DNA from: Coptis chinensis
Taxonomy: Eukaryota > Streptophyta > Magnoliopsida > Ranunculales > Ranunculaceae
Assembly: GCA_015680905.1 (NCBI GenBank)
Contig: CM027378.1
Coordinates: 60,227,501 to 60,291,500, forward strand
DNA length: 64,000 nt
Direction of reading: 5' to 3'
Shown here: one piece after another, positions 47,248 to 60,189 of the stretch
How the letters are laid out: each line of letters starts with the position of its first letter
Position numbering within the stretch: the stretch's first letter is position 1
The notes under the pieces: generated by a model
What the model saw: the letters and a program-made list of their open reading frames with translations, nothing else
Told to the model about the DNA's origin: nothing
Databases searched by the model: none
Made by a program: the position numbers and the translations under genes

Positions 47248-48289
47248 TTAGAGTAGGGATTTAAAAAATTGGGGTTTTGAGTTGAGTTGGAATGGGGTTT
47301 GAAAATGGGAATGCTATGAAAAAATTGTATGGTGGTGTGTTGGGGTGAGGTCGCGACCGCGAGTATAGTAGGGGAGGGCGTGAGTCAACTTGTGGTGGCT
47401 AGGGTTTGGAAATTTTTGGGGAGGAAGAAAGGAAGGTGGGCGATCGTGTGGGGTTAAGGGTTTGATGGCACGTGCCTCTTTTAAGAATTTAAATTTTTTG
47501 CCCAAGCCCAAATGAAATCAAGAAATTCCGATCTTGTCCTCCGTGCCTTGCCAACTTCAAGAGCCGATCCATGCTTCGTTACTCGTCCGATCTTGACCCG
47601 TGAGGTACCAAAACGATCAGCATAAAAAATGCAATGTAGCAGTATATGATACACTCCTACATGAGTAAGTTTTATTCTTGCTAATACTAGAAGTGCCTGA
47701 ACGCAGCATCATACACTTTTAGTAAGACCACAAAACTATCCTAACATGGGCAAACGGTGCAATGTATGCTCAAGCAATCGAAATTCGTTTTTGCAAGTAT
47801 GGAGTTTTGAAAACTTTGCTTTTGGTCTATATTTTACTATGCCCTGTTCAGAGGAACAATTGGGCGTGAGACTAGGATGGCTTTACACCTCTACCACACG
47901 TCTTACAAGAGCAGGCATGCAGTCACTTCACTAAGTGGTGTGCTACCAAGAGTCTCACTCACGATGAATCTAGGGGAAGGGAGTGAGGAAGGTAGTTGGT
48001 CCATCAGAATCTGGTAACTAATTACTCTAAATCCTCACGGCTATATTTTTGTCATTTTCTGGAGGAGTGTGACTACTTTGTGCTCTAGTTGATTAATTTT
48101 AATTAATTTTTTTGGTCTAGGACTTTCAAGAATCAAGCAACTTCCAATTTACCTACATTGGGTAATGACTTCCCAATGGTTGTTATGGCTCGGGTTCAGC
48201 CTTATGTATGAATGTAAATTGTAGTGCGGAAAGTAAATTTCAAACAATCACGTAAGCATGCTTGAGCACACAAGTATCCTCTTACTTGG
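47248..48289. other. Repeat-rich stretch without recognisable gene
   Basis: Short frames only. Probably non-coding sequence of the Athila-type remnant to its left. Confidence 0.35.
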
Positions 48290-50045
48290 GCTTCGAGGAG
48301 GCTTAGAATTTATCTATCAAGCTATGCTTACAAGCTGTTTGAGGAGAAGGCGACATCGGTTGGCGCTTGATCTGAGAATCAGGCCCAACCTTTCGAGCTT
48401 CACCCTATTTTAGGTTACAAATAAGGCCCACTTAAAAAGCCCACAAGTTGGGTTTTTGACAATTTATACAACTTTGCCTTCAAGGGCTCAAACTTAAAAC
48501 TAAACTAAGATTATACTAATCTAATAAACTTGTTTTAGATTAATCACATAGATTAACTAGAGTCAATTGGACTTAGAGTGTTGATTACCAAGTTGATTCA
48601 AAGTGTGTGAGCTATGATCCACAACTTGCCTCACACACTTGAATTTCCCAAGGCAATTAAAACTCTAATTCCTTGGTAAGTATTAAACTTAAATCAAGTT
48701 TAACTCATGTTCATCATAAGAAATAAATCAAAAACCAATTTTTCTTTTTCTTTTTATCACTAACTATTACAAACAAATTCCACTGTTTTCTCCTACTCTA
48801 TTACAAAATTTGGGCTCGGAGTACAACTGCTCGTCACAAATGAGCTGGACTACCAAAAAATCGGATACACCTTACTGGAAGTGATTGGACGGTCGCCCTC
48901 GCCACGTCCACGCGGTCACCTGCCAGCATAGGTGGCTTGACGTCAGTTTTTGTCGGTTTGATCAGCTCCTCTCCAGCTTTGTTGTACCGCAACCTGATTT
49001 GTAAAAAAGTAGATCAGTACTGAGAAACAATAAAATGAAATGATGAAAAATTGAAAAAAAATAGAAATGGAGAGATGAGAATGATGCTCCCTTCTTAGAT
49101 TCTCAACCAATCACTTTCACTCTTTCAATCCATGACGGCGGCACCATTTGAAGTTTTAGTCCCCAGCAGCGGCGCCATTTGAAGCTTTAGTATTGGTGGA
49201 AGTATATTTCAAAAGAGTTTAGATTAGAAGTTGAGGTTCATCCTAAATTGTTTAGAGTTTGAGTGAGGGAGATATGAAGAAGAAAGGTAGACTCTTGTAG
49301 GATTAGAATGGTTCTAAGCTAATGAGCTTGAAAGCTTTGATTGTTGTATTGAAATAACTTGAAAACATGAAAGGGGAAGATTGATTAAAACATTGAAGTG
49401 AAAGCAAACAAACAAGATTGAAGATTAAAACAAAGAACAAGAAAATAACAAGTAAATTGAAATAAAGAAAAACAAAAACAAGTTAAATAAAATAAAACAA
49501 CAAGAAATTAAAGACATGAATTGAAAAACAAGACAAGAAAATAAACAAACCAAATGGTTTGGATCCTAAGACAATAGATGAGTTCTCTTTCCCTTGCTTT
49601 TTGTTTATATACCCCTACTTTAGCTATTTATATATTTGCCCTTCTCTATTACAAACTAGACACCTCACCCTTTCACTTTCACTTTTGCTTTTGCTTTTAC
49701 TTTTTGGTTTCTTCATGACCAAAGTAGGTTTAAGGAGAAAAGTCTTCATAATTTCAGATAAAGGCCTCCATCATTGGTATTTTGATTTGAGGACTTTGAC
49801 TGTTGACTTTGATCGGTTGACTTTGACTTTTTCAACACTTTTTCATAGCAGCTACTAGTCTTCATAATAAGCATGATTAATGCTCCTTTTGGTGCTAAGA
49901 CGCAATTTTTATGATAAGTGGTCTGAAATACTCCTTAACCTGAAAAAGGCAGTAAAAACTATAAGTTATCTTTTCGTTAAGCGTAAGAGGGACTGTAATA
50001 TAGCAATAAATGGGTAATAAAATGCACATTTGGGAGCTGATCAAT
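48290..50045 (-). mobile_element. LTR-leader unit 1 (non-autonomous LTR element)
   Basis: Read on the minus strand: an LTR-like block starting TGATCAGCTCCCAAATGTG (end near 50042), a primer-binding-like TGGCGCCGCTGCTGGGGAC (complement of about 49161-49178) that is partly repeated as TGGTGCCGCCGTCATGG, then about 850 bp of non-coding leader. The whole unit parallels 50046-51787. No gag or pol. Confidence 0.65.
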
Positions 50046-51787
50046 GGGTTTCGAGGAGGTTTAGAATTTACCTTTCAAGTCGTGCTTATACATTGCTTGA
50101 GTAGAAGGCAACGTTGGTTGGCGCATGATCTGAGAATCAAGCCCAACCGTTCGAGTGTTCCCTGTTTTAGGTTACAAAAAAGGTCCACTTAAAAATCCCA
50201 CAATCTGGGTTTTTAATAATTAAACAACTTTTCCTTTAAGGGCCCCAAACATAAAAGTAAACTAACATTAATACTAAGACTAATATATTAACTAAATTAG
50301 ATAGATTACCTAGATTAACTAGAGCTAAACGTAATTAGAGTGTTGATTACCATGTTGATTCAAAGTGCACGAGCGTATGATTCACGACTCGCCTCGCACA
50401 CTTGAACTTCCCAAGGCAGTGAAAACTCTAACTTTTGGTAAGTTGCACAACTTCAACCAAGTGTTCCATTCACATCAATCCAAATAACTAATAAAAAACT
50501 CATTTTTTTTTCCATTTTTTTTTCTTTTCTTTTTATCTCTATCTATTACAACAAAGTCCACTGATTTATACTACTCTATTACAAAATCCGAGTTTCATAG
50601 TATAACTACACATTGAAAATGAATGAACTATGAAAAAACGAGACATCACTGTGCTGAGGTGGTTGGGCGGTCGCGCTCCGGCTAGGGTACGATTGCACAC
50701 GCGGTCACCCATCCGGTTCCGACCAAGTCCTTCGTCTTCTTGCAGCAGCTTTAGATTTTCTCCCCCATGTGGATCTCGAACCTGGATTTGCAAAACAGTA
50801 GATCAGTAATGAAAAGTAACGAAATATATTAACGAAAATTAGAAAAACAAGAAATGAAAGGGTGAGAGTGATGTTTCCCTCCTTAGATGCTCAACCATAC
50901 ATCCTTGTTCATTCAATCCATGACGGCGGTACCATTTTAAGTTGTAGTTGTGGGAGTCTTCAAAAGATATTGAATAAGGTTCACCATAAATTGTTTAGAA
51001 CTTGGATGAAAGGGAGTCTTGAAGGAGAAAAGTAGGTTTCTTAGCTTTAGGACTTGTTTTGCTAACTCTAGTTGTAATGAAGAACATTAGAAAAGACTAG
51101 TCGATTGAAAGATTGATTGAAAGCACAAACATTGAAAGAAATGACTTGATTGAAATGAATAACAAACTTGAAAGAAATAACTTGATTAAATGAAGAACAA
51201 AAACTTGAAGAAATAACTAGATTGAAAATGAAGATCGAACAAAATATAAATAACTTGAATGTAAAATGATTTGAAAATAAAATCCTACATGACACTAGAA
51301 TAAGTCTAGGTGTATTCTCTCATCCTACTTTTTAGTTCTTATACCCCCTACTTTTACAAAAGACTGATTTGCCCTTTCCCATTACATTTGAGACACCTCA
51401 CCAAGTTTGCTTTATGCTTTATGCTTTTGCTTTTTGTTTTTTCCTTGTGCTTTTTGATTTCTTCTTGATCAAGATAGGTTTTAGAGAAAGCTTTCTTTTG
51501 TCTCAAGGACATCTATCTCTAGTCTTCTGAGTTAAGGACATAACTTTCAGCTATCTGGTTTGGAGTCCTTGACCTTTGACTTTTTCACTACTTTTTCATA
51601 GCAGCTTCGAGTCTTCATAATAAGTGTAAATAAGGCTCTTTTTGGTGCTAAGACACAGCTTTTATGATTAGTGGTCTGATTTGCTCTATAACCTGAAAAA
51701 GGTAATAAAAGCTATGAGTTGTCTTATCATTATGCGTAAGAAGGGCTATAATGTAAGAGTAATAAAACACACATTTGGGAGCTGATC
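50046..51787 (-). mobile_element. LTR-leader unit 2, direct repeat of unit 1
   Basis: Same order as unit 1: LTR starting TGATCAGCTCCC at 51787, PBS-like TGGTACCGCCGTCATGG (complement of about 50918-50934), then leader. Unit 2's leader ends where unit 1's LTR begins (TTTCGAGGAGG next to TGATCA). The copies are clearly diverged, so the duplication is old or the two are separate insertions. Confidence 0.65.
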
Positions 51788-51792
51788 ACATG

Positions 51793-52830
51793 GGCCAAAT
51801 CTAGTGTTTATAATAAATAAGAATTAGTATTGTTTACGTGTTTTTGTGTATTTCAGGTTTTGAAGCTGATTATGTACTTAAAGACGCCATTTTTGTATGG
51901 AAAACAAGTCAAAATGATTACTAAGAGAGTTCTATGTGTTAAAGCCAACGAATCAAGAAGAAAAAATATTTTCAAGCCCAATCAAAGCTGGGAAGTCAAA
52001 GTCAATTCGGGTAGAAAAAGGACAAAAAGCCATCATAACTTCAAAAGGGCGTATCTTTGGACTCAGGCCTACTTTATGTCAAAACGACTGGCTCAGAACA
52101 AGAGTTCCAATGGACCCAACCTTGCCCCAATCAAAGTTGGAAAAGTGAACGAAAAGGGTACTGAAGTATTTTCTAGCAACATTGACTCTTTTAGACTTAA
52201 CCTAATGGACTTTGGGCGCACATTAAAGGCCCAAAGTCCCCCTTCCAGGCCTATGCATGAAAATGTAACCTAATTTTCTCATATATAAAGAAGATTAAGG
52301 TTAACCTCTCACATACACTACTTTAAAATAAGATAGTTTAGGGCTAGTTAATTAGTTGTAGTGTATAGCCACCATTAAACCATCAATACAGCTTTAGTTT
52401 TTCAATTCAATTATTGTCTTTACTTTATTGTGTCTTTATTTTATTGCTTTAGATTGATGCATCCAATGACACAAGGCTAAACCTCCAATAGAAGGGGTTT
52501 ATGAAGCCACGTGAGAATGACTGATAGTTAGAATAGTTATTGGTTAGAATAGTGTTTCAAGTTCATTGTTATGAAATTTAGAGATAATTCTCATAACGGT
52601 GAACTAGAGATTAGAAACCCCACTAAAGATATTTGTGGGGGTGCTAATCTCTCTTGCTAGTAAGGCTATGATTAGAGATAATCATAGGTTTGCTAAGGAT
52701 CAAAACAAATAATTCAACGACTAAATTAATATCCAATCGAATTGCATGGTGGAATTTCTCATCTCTATTATCTTTCTCATCGATTTAATTTATTAATTAG
52801 CATCTTTAATTTACTGTTTTCACCGCACAA
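51793..52830 (+). mobile_element. LTR fragment of the element-C family, plus orientation
   Basis: Shares TATAATAAATAAGAATTAGT, TTTACGTGTTTTTGTGTATT, CCAATCAAAGCTGGGAAGTC and GCGTATCTTTGGACTCAGGC-type blocks with 16940-17700 and with reverse-complemented C LTRs. It abuts unit 2. Its internal region was not identified, so it may be a solo LTR. Confidence 0.6.
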
Positions 52831-53842
52831 TATTACTCTCATTAGTGAATAGTTTAGTTTCTTTAGATTTATTATTAAATACATAAATAGCAAGAGTGGA
52901 TCGAACACGTACGATTACTCCCTGTATTGTATTATTAGAGAGTATTATAATATCTTGATTGGAATGATTAGAGTACTCTTTAAACAATGTTTTTACGTCT
53001 TCTAAATTTAATTTATCAAAACTCTCGGACCTAATGGTAAGCAGAGGTACACAAATCTTAGAAGAAATGTTAATATTAGTTCCCATCTTATCTTTGCCTT
53101 CATCCCACATACCAAAATCATTTTTTATTTTCTCAATTGTATTTTCTCTCTCTCTCTCCTCATATACATAATAGACAAGTGGAAGAATTTTGTGTTTCTC
53201 CCACTCTCTAAGATAGTGGACACATGAATTCTGTTTCCAGAGGCTTTCTTCTCTCTCAAGCCATTCAGCAATGTAACTTCAGCTTTTTAAAGCTAATCGT
53301 CCGTCATAATAAGTCTCAGCAGGGACAATTTTATTTAGCACATCCTCCAATTTTATTTGTATGCATTTTTCAATATTAAAAAATATATATATATTCAAAA
53401 ACATTTTCATTTCAATCAACAAGCGTAATCCTAGGTTTTCGTGGATTTACTAGTAACTAACATAAACATCAAAAAGATCATGCATAGAAGAATTCATGCA
53501 TCGGTAAGAACATGAATACAAGACGGATCTCAAAACCACATATTATTGAAACGGAAAGGCTATAAAAGCTTTATGCACAACACCATTTGGCCTAATCATA
53601 AGAGAAATGCAAGACAATTTGAGGTTGCATTAGCAACATATTTGATAGAGGCATTTGGAAAGGTCTCTAGCCAATTTGGAGTGGCTAGTGGCATGTCAAG
53701 ATTATTAAGAATACAGTTTTTATTTATTTTTTTTAAAAAAAAATTAGAGAGTTAAGGCAGACCCACATCGGCTACATTAAAAGACCCTAGCAAGAAGGCT
53801 CATCAACCCCGAAGTGAACCTAGCCCGAAAGCTCCTGCCGAT
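52831..53842. other. Unassigned intergenic sequence
   Basis: Contains a 96-codon minus frame (53110-52820) and a 69-codon plus frame (53546-53755). Neither resembles a known family, and I do not consider either supported. A CT-rich tract lies near 53145-53160. Confidence 0.3.
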
Positions 53843-54800
53843 TGATCAGGCCCCAAATGTGTGTTTTATTATCTTTATAATGCTTCAAATATGTTCTTCT
53901 TATGCTTAATAAACAAACAACTCATAACTTTTGCTACCCTTTGCAGGTTACATGCCTTTTCAGACTACTTATCGTAAAAGATGCACTTTAACGCCAAAAG
54001 AAGCTCTATTAACTCGAGCTTATGTGAGGAAGTGTAGAAAAGTCAAAGTCAAAGTCAACGGTCAGTGGTCAAGGACTCAAACCTAAAAGACTGAAGATTA
54101 TGGACGTGTCTCAAAAGTAGCCATACATAACCAAACTTGCTCAAGAAGAAAACCAAAAGCATAAATCATAAAGCATAAAGGAAAAAAGCAAACTCATGAG
54201 GTGTCTTGCATCTAAGAAAAAGACATAAAGCAAACTCATGAGGTGAGTTGAATCCAAGGGAGGAGGGCAAATATGTAACTTGTAAAAGGTTGAGTATATA
54301 TACCAAAAAGTGAGAAGAGAGAGAGAGCACCTAGAATTAATATATGGTCATTTAGGAGTAGTGTAGAATTTTGATTCAAGTCCTTTATTTTTCAAGTCTT
54401 TTATTTGCTTTATTTCACTTTTGTTATTTATCAAGTTCTTCAATCTGAAGTTGTTTATCAAGTTCTTCATTCCAAGTTTAAAAAAAAACTCTCTATGTTT
54501 TGCAAGTTCTAATCAATGTTTTCATTCAACTCAAGTTTTCATCTCAAGTCGATCTTTATGTTTGTTTTCATTTCAACTCTTCTCTAAGCATTTCATTTCA
54601 TTGTTTTCATTTAAGTCTTCATTTTAAGTTAAGTCATCTTTTTCTTGCAAAACCAATCAAAGTAGAAACTTAGAAAGATCAAACCCATTGAAACTACCTT
54701 TCCTCCTTCTCTAAAAACTCTCCATTTATTCTCCTTAGACATTCCATGGTAAACCTCAAAAACACCATTATCTATATCAACACCAATGCACTATTTTGAG
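53843..54800 (+). mobile_element. LTR copy of the unit 1/2 family, plus orientation
   Basis: Starts TGATCAGGCCCCAAATGTGT, then CAACTCATAACTTTTGCTACC and AGGTGTCTTGCATC-type blocks, in the same order as the reverse complement of unit 2's LTR. The right end is approximate. No internal region is attached. Confidence 0.6.
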
Positions 54801-54859
54801 TAAACCCAACTGCCTCCACCTTATTCATGAAGACTTGCTTTCGCTCCTTGGTCCACCTA

Positions 54860-55040
54860 TCATAACAACACTTAGTCTCTAGCCTGAAGGCTCACCTGGC
54901 CCAAAGACCCATTACATAATTACACAAAAAAGAAATCCCAACCAACACTTGGTGGGATTCAAACTTGGAACGTCTCCCATGAAGAGAAATGGTTTTTAAA
55001 ACTCTTGAGCTAAAAGCTCTTGTGTAGAATATGGTTTTTA
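54860..55040 (-). mobile_element. Probable tRNA-derived SINE
   Basis: On the minus strand, TTTTAGCTCAAGAGT resembles a Pol III A box, and AGTTTGAATCCCACC, about 50 nt downstream, resembles a B box. That spacing is typical of tRNA-derived SINEs. The 3' end is not defined, and flanking short repeats of ATGGTTTTTAAAACTC may be related to insertion. Confidence 0.4.
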
Positions 55041-55044
55041 AAAC

Positions 55045-55640
55045 TCCTATTATTCGACCAAATAAATTGGAAACAGTTGAATTCCAAATCGATTAAACCA
55101 AGATCATTAGCGAAAGCATTGAAATATATCATGCACCTATTAAACACATAATTACCTCATTTTTTTTCCCATGTAGTTATATAATAACATTGAAATCACC
55201 AAATGAAATCCATGGGATGGGAATGAGTGGGGCAATATCTCAAAACTCATTCCATATTCTATTCCTTCACCTTAAACAAATGTAAAACACCACCAATTTC
55301 CATTGTAAAAATTAAATGATTTTACCTATCACATAGTTCGTAGTATGTGCCACCAAAGATTTTGAAATGATCAATTCCTTCCTTCAAGAGAATTGATAGT
55401 CTGCCCTTACTGCCAACATGTGGTATACATAAATTGCCCTTAAACTCGATCTCTTTACCCACACTATCCATTCTTTTCTCAGTTTCTTTTGTTTTCGATA
55501 GAAATAAAACATTAGGTTGTTGTGTTTAGATTATGTCTTTTAGATTAGGAACCATCGTGGAGGTACCATAATTCCCTAGCAGTTCTAGCTCAACATTAAA
55601 GACAAGGTAGCTGTTTGGGGATAACCACCACAAACCCTAA
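55045..55640 (-). pseudogene. L1-type LINE ORF2 fragment (endonuclease part)
   Basis: In broken minus-strand frames: LSWNCRELGNYGT, PNVLFLSKTKE, WISFGDFNVI and NAFANDLGLIDLEFN, the landmarks of plant L1 endonuclease domains. Several stops and shifts. It ends at about 55045 where the SINE-like sequence begins; no RT follows. Confidence 0.75.
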
Positions 55641-56038
55641 AAAAGGATGAAGAACATGTGGAACACGAAACCTGTTGTAACCTTCTCATAGTCCTCCTTG
55701 TTGACTATGTTTATACTCATCAAAGAATCATCAGAAAAATCCTCCTCCATCCATGTCACGACTTCATCATCTTCTTCGAAATTCATCAGAAACATTTTTT
55801 TTTCCGAAGCCTGCAATTGCCATTTTGAATTGAAACCCTTACTATGTTTAATACTACCACCATTCTCGCTTTTCAGCATTACATGTCTTTCCACTTGCTT
55901 TTGCTTTTCTATATTCCAATCTACCTCTTTGTCGTCCTCTGAATAGTCAGACTTACAATCTTTCCATATATCTTCCTCCTCATTTTGATTTAACAAGGGG
56001 TCAGGGTCGCCAACATATCCATCACCAAAAAAAGTCAT
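55637..56038 (-). pseudogene. Acidic ORF upstream of the LINE ORF2, possible ORF1 remnant
   Basis: A 133-codon frame rich in D, E and S (FEEDDEVVTWMEEDFSDDS), ending just before the ORF2 start on the same strand. The position fits the ORF1 C-terminus of an L1-type LINE. No zinc knuckle is visible, so the identity is inferred from position. Confidence 0.45.
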
Positions 56039-57314
56039 CGATCCTCCAAGTTAACTAGTAAGGAATAGAATGGAATTGGAATCCTTTGGAATGGAATCTA
56101 TTGGAAAGGGATTTGATTTCACTATAAAAGTGTTAGTTTAGTAAACTTTAAGAATTCACTGAATCCAATTCCAACTTATTGGTTGTAGTTGATATGCCAT
56201 ATTGAATCCTCAATTTTTTCTTCTTTTCTTTTTCATTTTTCCAATAGCCATTTGGCACCCATTATGATAATCCATTATATGACCAATAATCTATTTTGAT
56301 TGTTATAATTGATTTGGGCATAAAAAACTTGTTTGGTAATTATTTTTGAAACCTATATCACATTCTCAAAATCAGATAATCCATTTAAATATTAACAAAA
56401 AAATTATGGAGCTTTCCTCTTGCAATGCACCTTACTTTCTTTTATTTTTTCTATTTTTGGCAATTTTGTACATTCATAACTATTTTAGTCATTGAATCAA
56501 AAAATTGATTTGCATTTGTTGTTTGCTATATATCACTTCTTCCAAAAGGTTTATGCCAAAATCATTTATGTTAAAATTGATTTTAAAAACGTAATTAGTT
56601 CTTGTTATAAACTTATATTGGTTGGCAGACGACCACTTAGAATGCAAATGCAAAAATAAAAGAAATGAATTCTATCACATCACATTAAAAGAAATGGATG
56701 GAGGCTATTTAGAATTCAAATCTTTCTTAATTAATATCAAAACCTGCCAAATAGTCTCTTTTAGTGTGGTACTTCACACTAAAAATTCCAACCAATTCCT
56801 ATTCTAAATTAGTTTGCTCCTTGGCAAACAAATGGCGATTAGCTTTTCACCTGTATGAAGTATAGCAAATTGTGAAGTTCAACTCAAACTTACTGGAGTA
56901 CCTTTTTGGAAGTACCTTTTTTGGGGTAACTTACTAGAGTACATTATTTTCAAAAAATAAATGTATGTAGACTTGGCGGCAAAGACAAAATTATAGAAGA
57001 ATGAGATTTTACCCAATTAGTAACGCACTTATTATGGACTACAAAAGTAAAAACACTAACAATTATCTTATTATCATTATATGTGTTTGGTTTTTTGGTG
57101 GACCCACTTGACACTCTCTTAAAGTAGTTGCACCGACGCATTTCACACCCTAAAAAAAGTTGGAATTAAAATTTATTTTTTGGTTATAAGCAGATAGTTA
57201 TTTCCCCAAACTTGAGGTTTTCTAAAACACTGTTTTCGTAAGGATCATCAAAATTTTCCTTCGCATGCTTAAAAACTTTCATGTGTGTCTAAGAGCTTTG
57301 CTTATACAACAATA
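56039..57314. other. AT-rich stretch without recognisable gene
   Basis: No coding or RNA feature recognised. Repeated GGAATGGAAT-type words near 56060-56115 hint at old MITE sequence, without defined ends. Confidence 0.3.
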
Positions 57315-57597
57315 ATTTTTTTTTTTCGATAATCCTACTTTATATATCTTTCAAAATATAATGGATTACATGTCAGAAAGTTTGGTGGAGGCTCAAAACA
57401 AGAAAATGTACGTTGCTGCCCATTTAGCAATAGAATGAGCTTCCCCATTACAGGTTTTACTTATCCGCTTACAGAAAGGAAAATCAAATGAGCTAGTAAT
57501 ATTTCTAATACTATTCAGGATAGGAGTACAATTACAATCAACTGATGTCTGGAATTCCTTCATGGCGGCAGCCACAGTACTATTATCACCTTTGTAA
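57315..57597 (-). pseudogene. LINE 3' end with RNase-H-like tail and poly(A)
   Basis: The minus strand encodes STVAAAMKEFQTSVDCNC and CNGEAHSIAKWAATYIF, the C-terminal RNase-H-like segment common to plant LINE ORF2 and related proteins. It is followed by a stop, a short 3' tail and an A-run (T-run on plus, about 57318-57330). The upstream side is cut at about 57597 by element E's LTR. Confidence 0.65.
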
Positions 57598-58108
57598 GTA
57601 CCCTCCGTTCTACACTACAGAGCACGTGTCCACAAGACAGGACGTCTTACTTCAGCTCGTCCCACAACATCAGATTGTACCAATGACCCAACACCCAAGT
57701 CGTTACCAGCAGCAGTTACAACCATTCATGGAAAGATATCAACTAGCGCAATCCTGGAGCTCAGTCAACGCAACAATCAAGGAGTCATTTATTTTGTAAC
57801 ATCAGAGTAATGGCGAATCATTAAGATAGCATACAAGATGGATCTGCAATCCATAACAGTTCAAGCACACATCTATAAATAAAGAGAGGTGAACTACATA
57901 AGGTTTGATTCAAGTTTACCCCGAGAAACTTGATACGTAGGCAACTCTTATCCCAAGAAGAGTGCAGCCACTTCCTATCCAAAAAATCATCAGGTCGTAG
58001 TCCCAAAATAACCAACATCTACATTGGCGCCGTCTGCCGGTTCGTTTCCTTAAGAAAATAACAACCACTCTTTTCTCAAGCCCACGAAGCTGGTCAGAAA
58101 AAACCACA

Positions 58109-59323
58109 ATGGAGCCCAACCTACAAGCATTGGCAGACCAGATGAAGACACTCCAAGAAGCCTTCATCACTTTGCAACAAGAAAACCAGACAATGCGAGA
58201 ACAGGCCAACTCCAACGCCAACAATGGCACCACAGAAGCCGGGGAGCACAACACTGTTGCAGCCCTAACCAACACCACCAATCAGCGTTTAGAAGACTTC
58301 TCGCAAAAACTAGAGAAGTCAAGCGAAAGAGCCAGCGCGATCCAGATCGCTCAGAAGATGCTAGAGATGTACAAAGCACCATTCATCTAAGATATCCTAG
58401 ACAAACAACCTCCTTCAGAATTCATTCAACCAAAGTTCTCGTTGTACGATGGTACCTCTTGCCCAGGCGAGCACGTAGCTCGCTTAAGCCAAATCTTAGC
58501 ACTCTACAGCCATCCTAACTACGACTACCTGAAGTGCAAACTTTTTCCAGCCAATTTAAAGAACGGAGCAATAGACTTGTTTTACACACTCCCTCCAGAT
58601 TCGATCAACAACTTTGACAGCCTTGCTAAGACGTTCGTAGCAGAGTTCGTCCATAACAGAAAGAAGCACGCCGACCTGGACTCCTTGTTCCAGCTCAAGC
58701 AAGCTCATGGCGAAATGATCCAAGCCTTCCTAGGACGTTTTAAGAAGGACCTCCTCTTGCTGGAGTCAGGACTCAGTGACGGTTTTGCAATTTCTGCATT
58801 CACAAATGCCCGCTTGGACGATTCCGACCTAGCAGGGTCCCTCATGCGCAACAAGCCAGACACCTCAGCCGACTTGTACCGCAGAGTCGACAAATACATT
58901 AAGTACGAAGAGTGGATGGCCAAGCGCAAAGGCAAAGAGGTCATCGCAGTTAGCAACAAGCCAGACCCCAAGGAAAGCAAGCAATATTCAAGTAACAACA
59001 ACAACAACAACAACAAGAGAGCCAACGCCAGCAAACCCTCATACACAAAGAGGGAATTCTCCAACTTCTCCAGGATGCAAAGTCAAATCCTGAAGAAAAT
59101 ATATACAGCACCATACTTCAAACCAAGCATAAACAAGGTGATAGCCATACCAGAGCGTCCATACTGCCATTTCCACAAACTCCACCACCACGACACCAAT
59201 GATTATTGGAGCCTCAAGCACTGCCTCCAAGACCTAGTGGAGGAAGGCAAATTAAAAGAGTTTTTACCACAAAGCGATCTGAGGCACAAGCCGGACGCCA
59301 AAGCGCCACGGCGGGAGCGCTGA
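58109..59323 (+). pseudogene. Element E gag
   Basis: One frame throughout from ATG 58109, interrupted by a single TAA at 58388-58390. N-terminal coiled-coil-like region (LQALADQMKTLQEAFITLQQ). Gag core (KCKLFPANLKNGAIDLFYTL; FVAEFVHNRKKHADLDSLFQ). Asn run near 58995-59015. Zinc-knuckle-like CHFHKLHHHDTNDYWSLKHC, where the usual second Cys is His. Stop TGA at 59321. The same frame carries on into protease after a second stop. Confidence 0.88.
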
Positions 59324-59455
59324 CAATAAACGACACCCGCCAACAACGAAAATGAAGCGGGGATCAGATCAACTCGACGATCTAAGTCTCCAGGTCGGTC
59401 AAGGCACAACAGGAGACAACACTCCTCAGACCAAGATGAGGACAAAGTAATTAAC

Positions 59456-60169
59456 ATGATTCTGAGGCGACTCAAACGCAGCGAAACCTCGGTCGGAGAA
59501 GCCTTGAGAAGAGTGGGAGCAATCCAAGAAATCTACCACCTCTCACACAAAGCCAAGATGATCAACTCTACCGACCCTAAGAGGACAACAACAATTTCAT
59601 TCACAAGAGAGGATCTAGACAAGGTGTGCCTACCTCACAATGATGCCTTGGTAGTGCATGTAAAAATCAAGGGTTGGACAGTCAAAAGAGTCCTCATTGA
59701 TCCAGGGAGCTCATGCGACATACTGTTCTATCAAACATACAAGGACATGCACCTGCCAGACTCGGTGATGATAGAGTCCAATGCACTGCTTTATGGGTTC
59801 AACGGAGATCATACAGATGCTATCGAAGACGTTATCCTACCAGTCTCCATTGGCAAAAAAGAGGACATGGTCAAAACGTCAACACGCTTTAGTGTGATCG
59901 ATGTCAGGTCATCCTACACCGCCATTCTAGGACGTCGTTGGATTCACAAAATCCAAGCAATTCCATCAACCTTACACCAGGTCCTACGATATCTCGGTCC
60001 CAAAGGCGTCATGGAGCTCAGAAGCACCCAACTGGAAGCTTACCGATACAATCAGGTCAGCACAACAACCTTACCCAAGCCTCAGGTCGTTGAAGCCAAA
60101 GACGGCCCAAAAAGGCAAGATCCTCAAACATCTAGCCCTCCTGCAATGACATCAAACAAGCTCAAATAG
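59456..60169 (+). pseudogene. Element E aspartic protease region
   Basis: In gag's frame. Active-site block LIDPGSSCDILFYQTY at about 59695-59740, with DPG in place of DTG, a variant common in this lineage. C-terminal block SSYTAILGRRWIHKIQAIPS. Two stops (59321 and the TAA at 59327) separate it from gag, suggesting a gag-pro polyprotein that decayed. Confidence 0.85.
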
Positions 60170-60189
60170 AACCAGGAGAAAAAGTCAAT

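Noticed and set aside
52820..53110. 96-codon minus-strand ORF (MWDEGKDKMG...)
   Set aside because: No recognised family, flanked by repeats, and partly overlapping an LTR fragment; not enough support for a gene.
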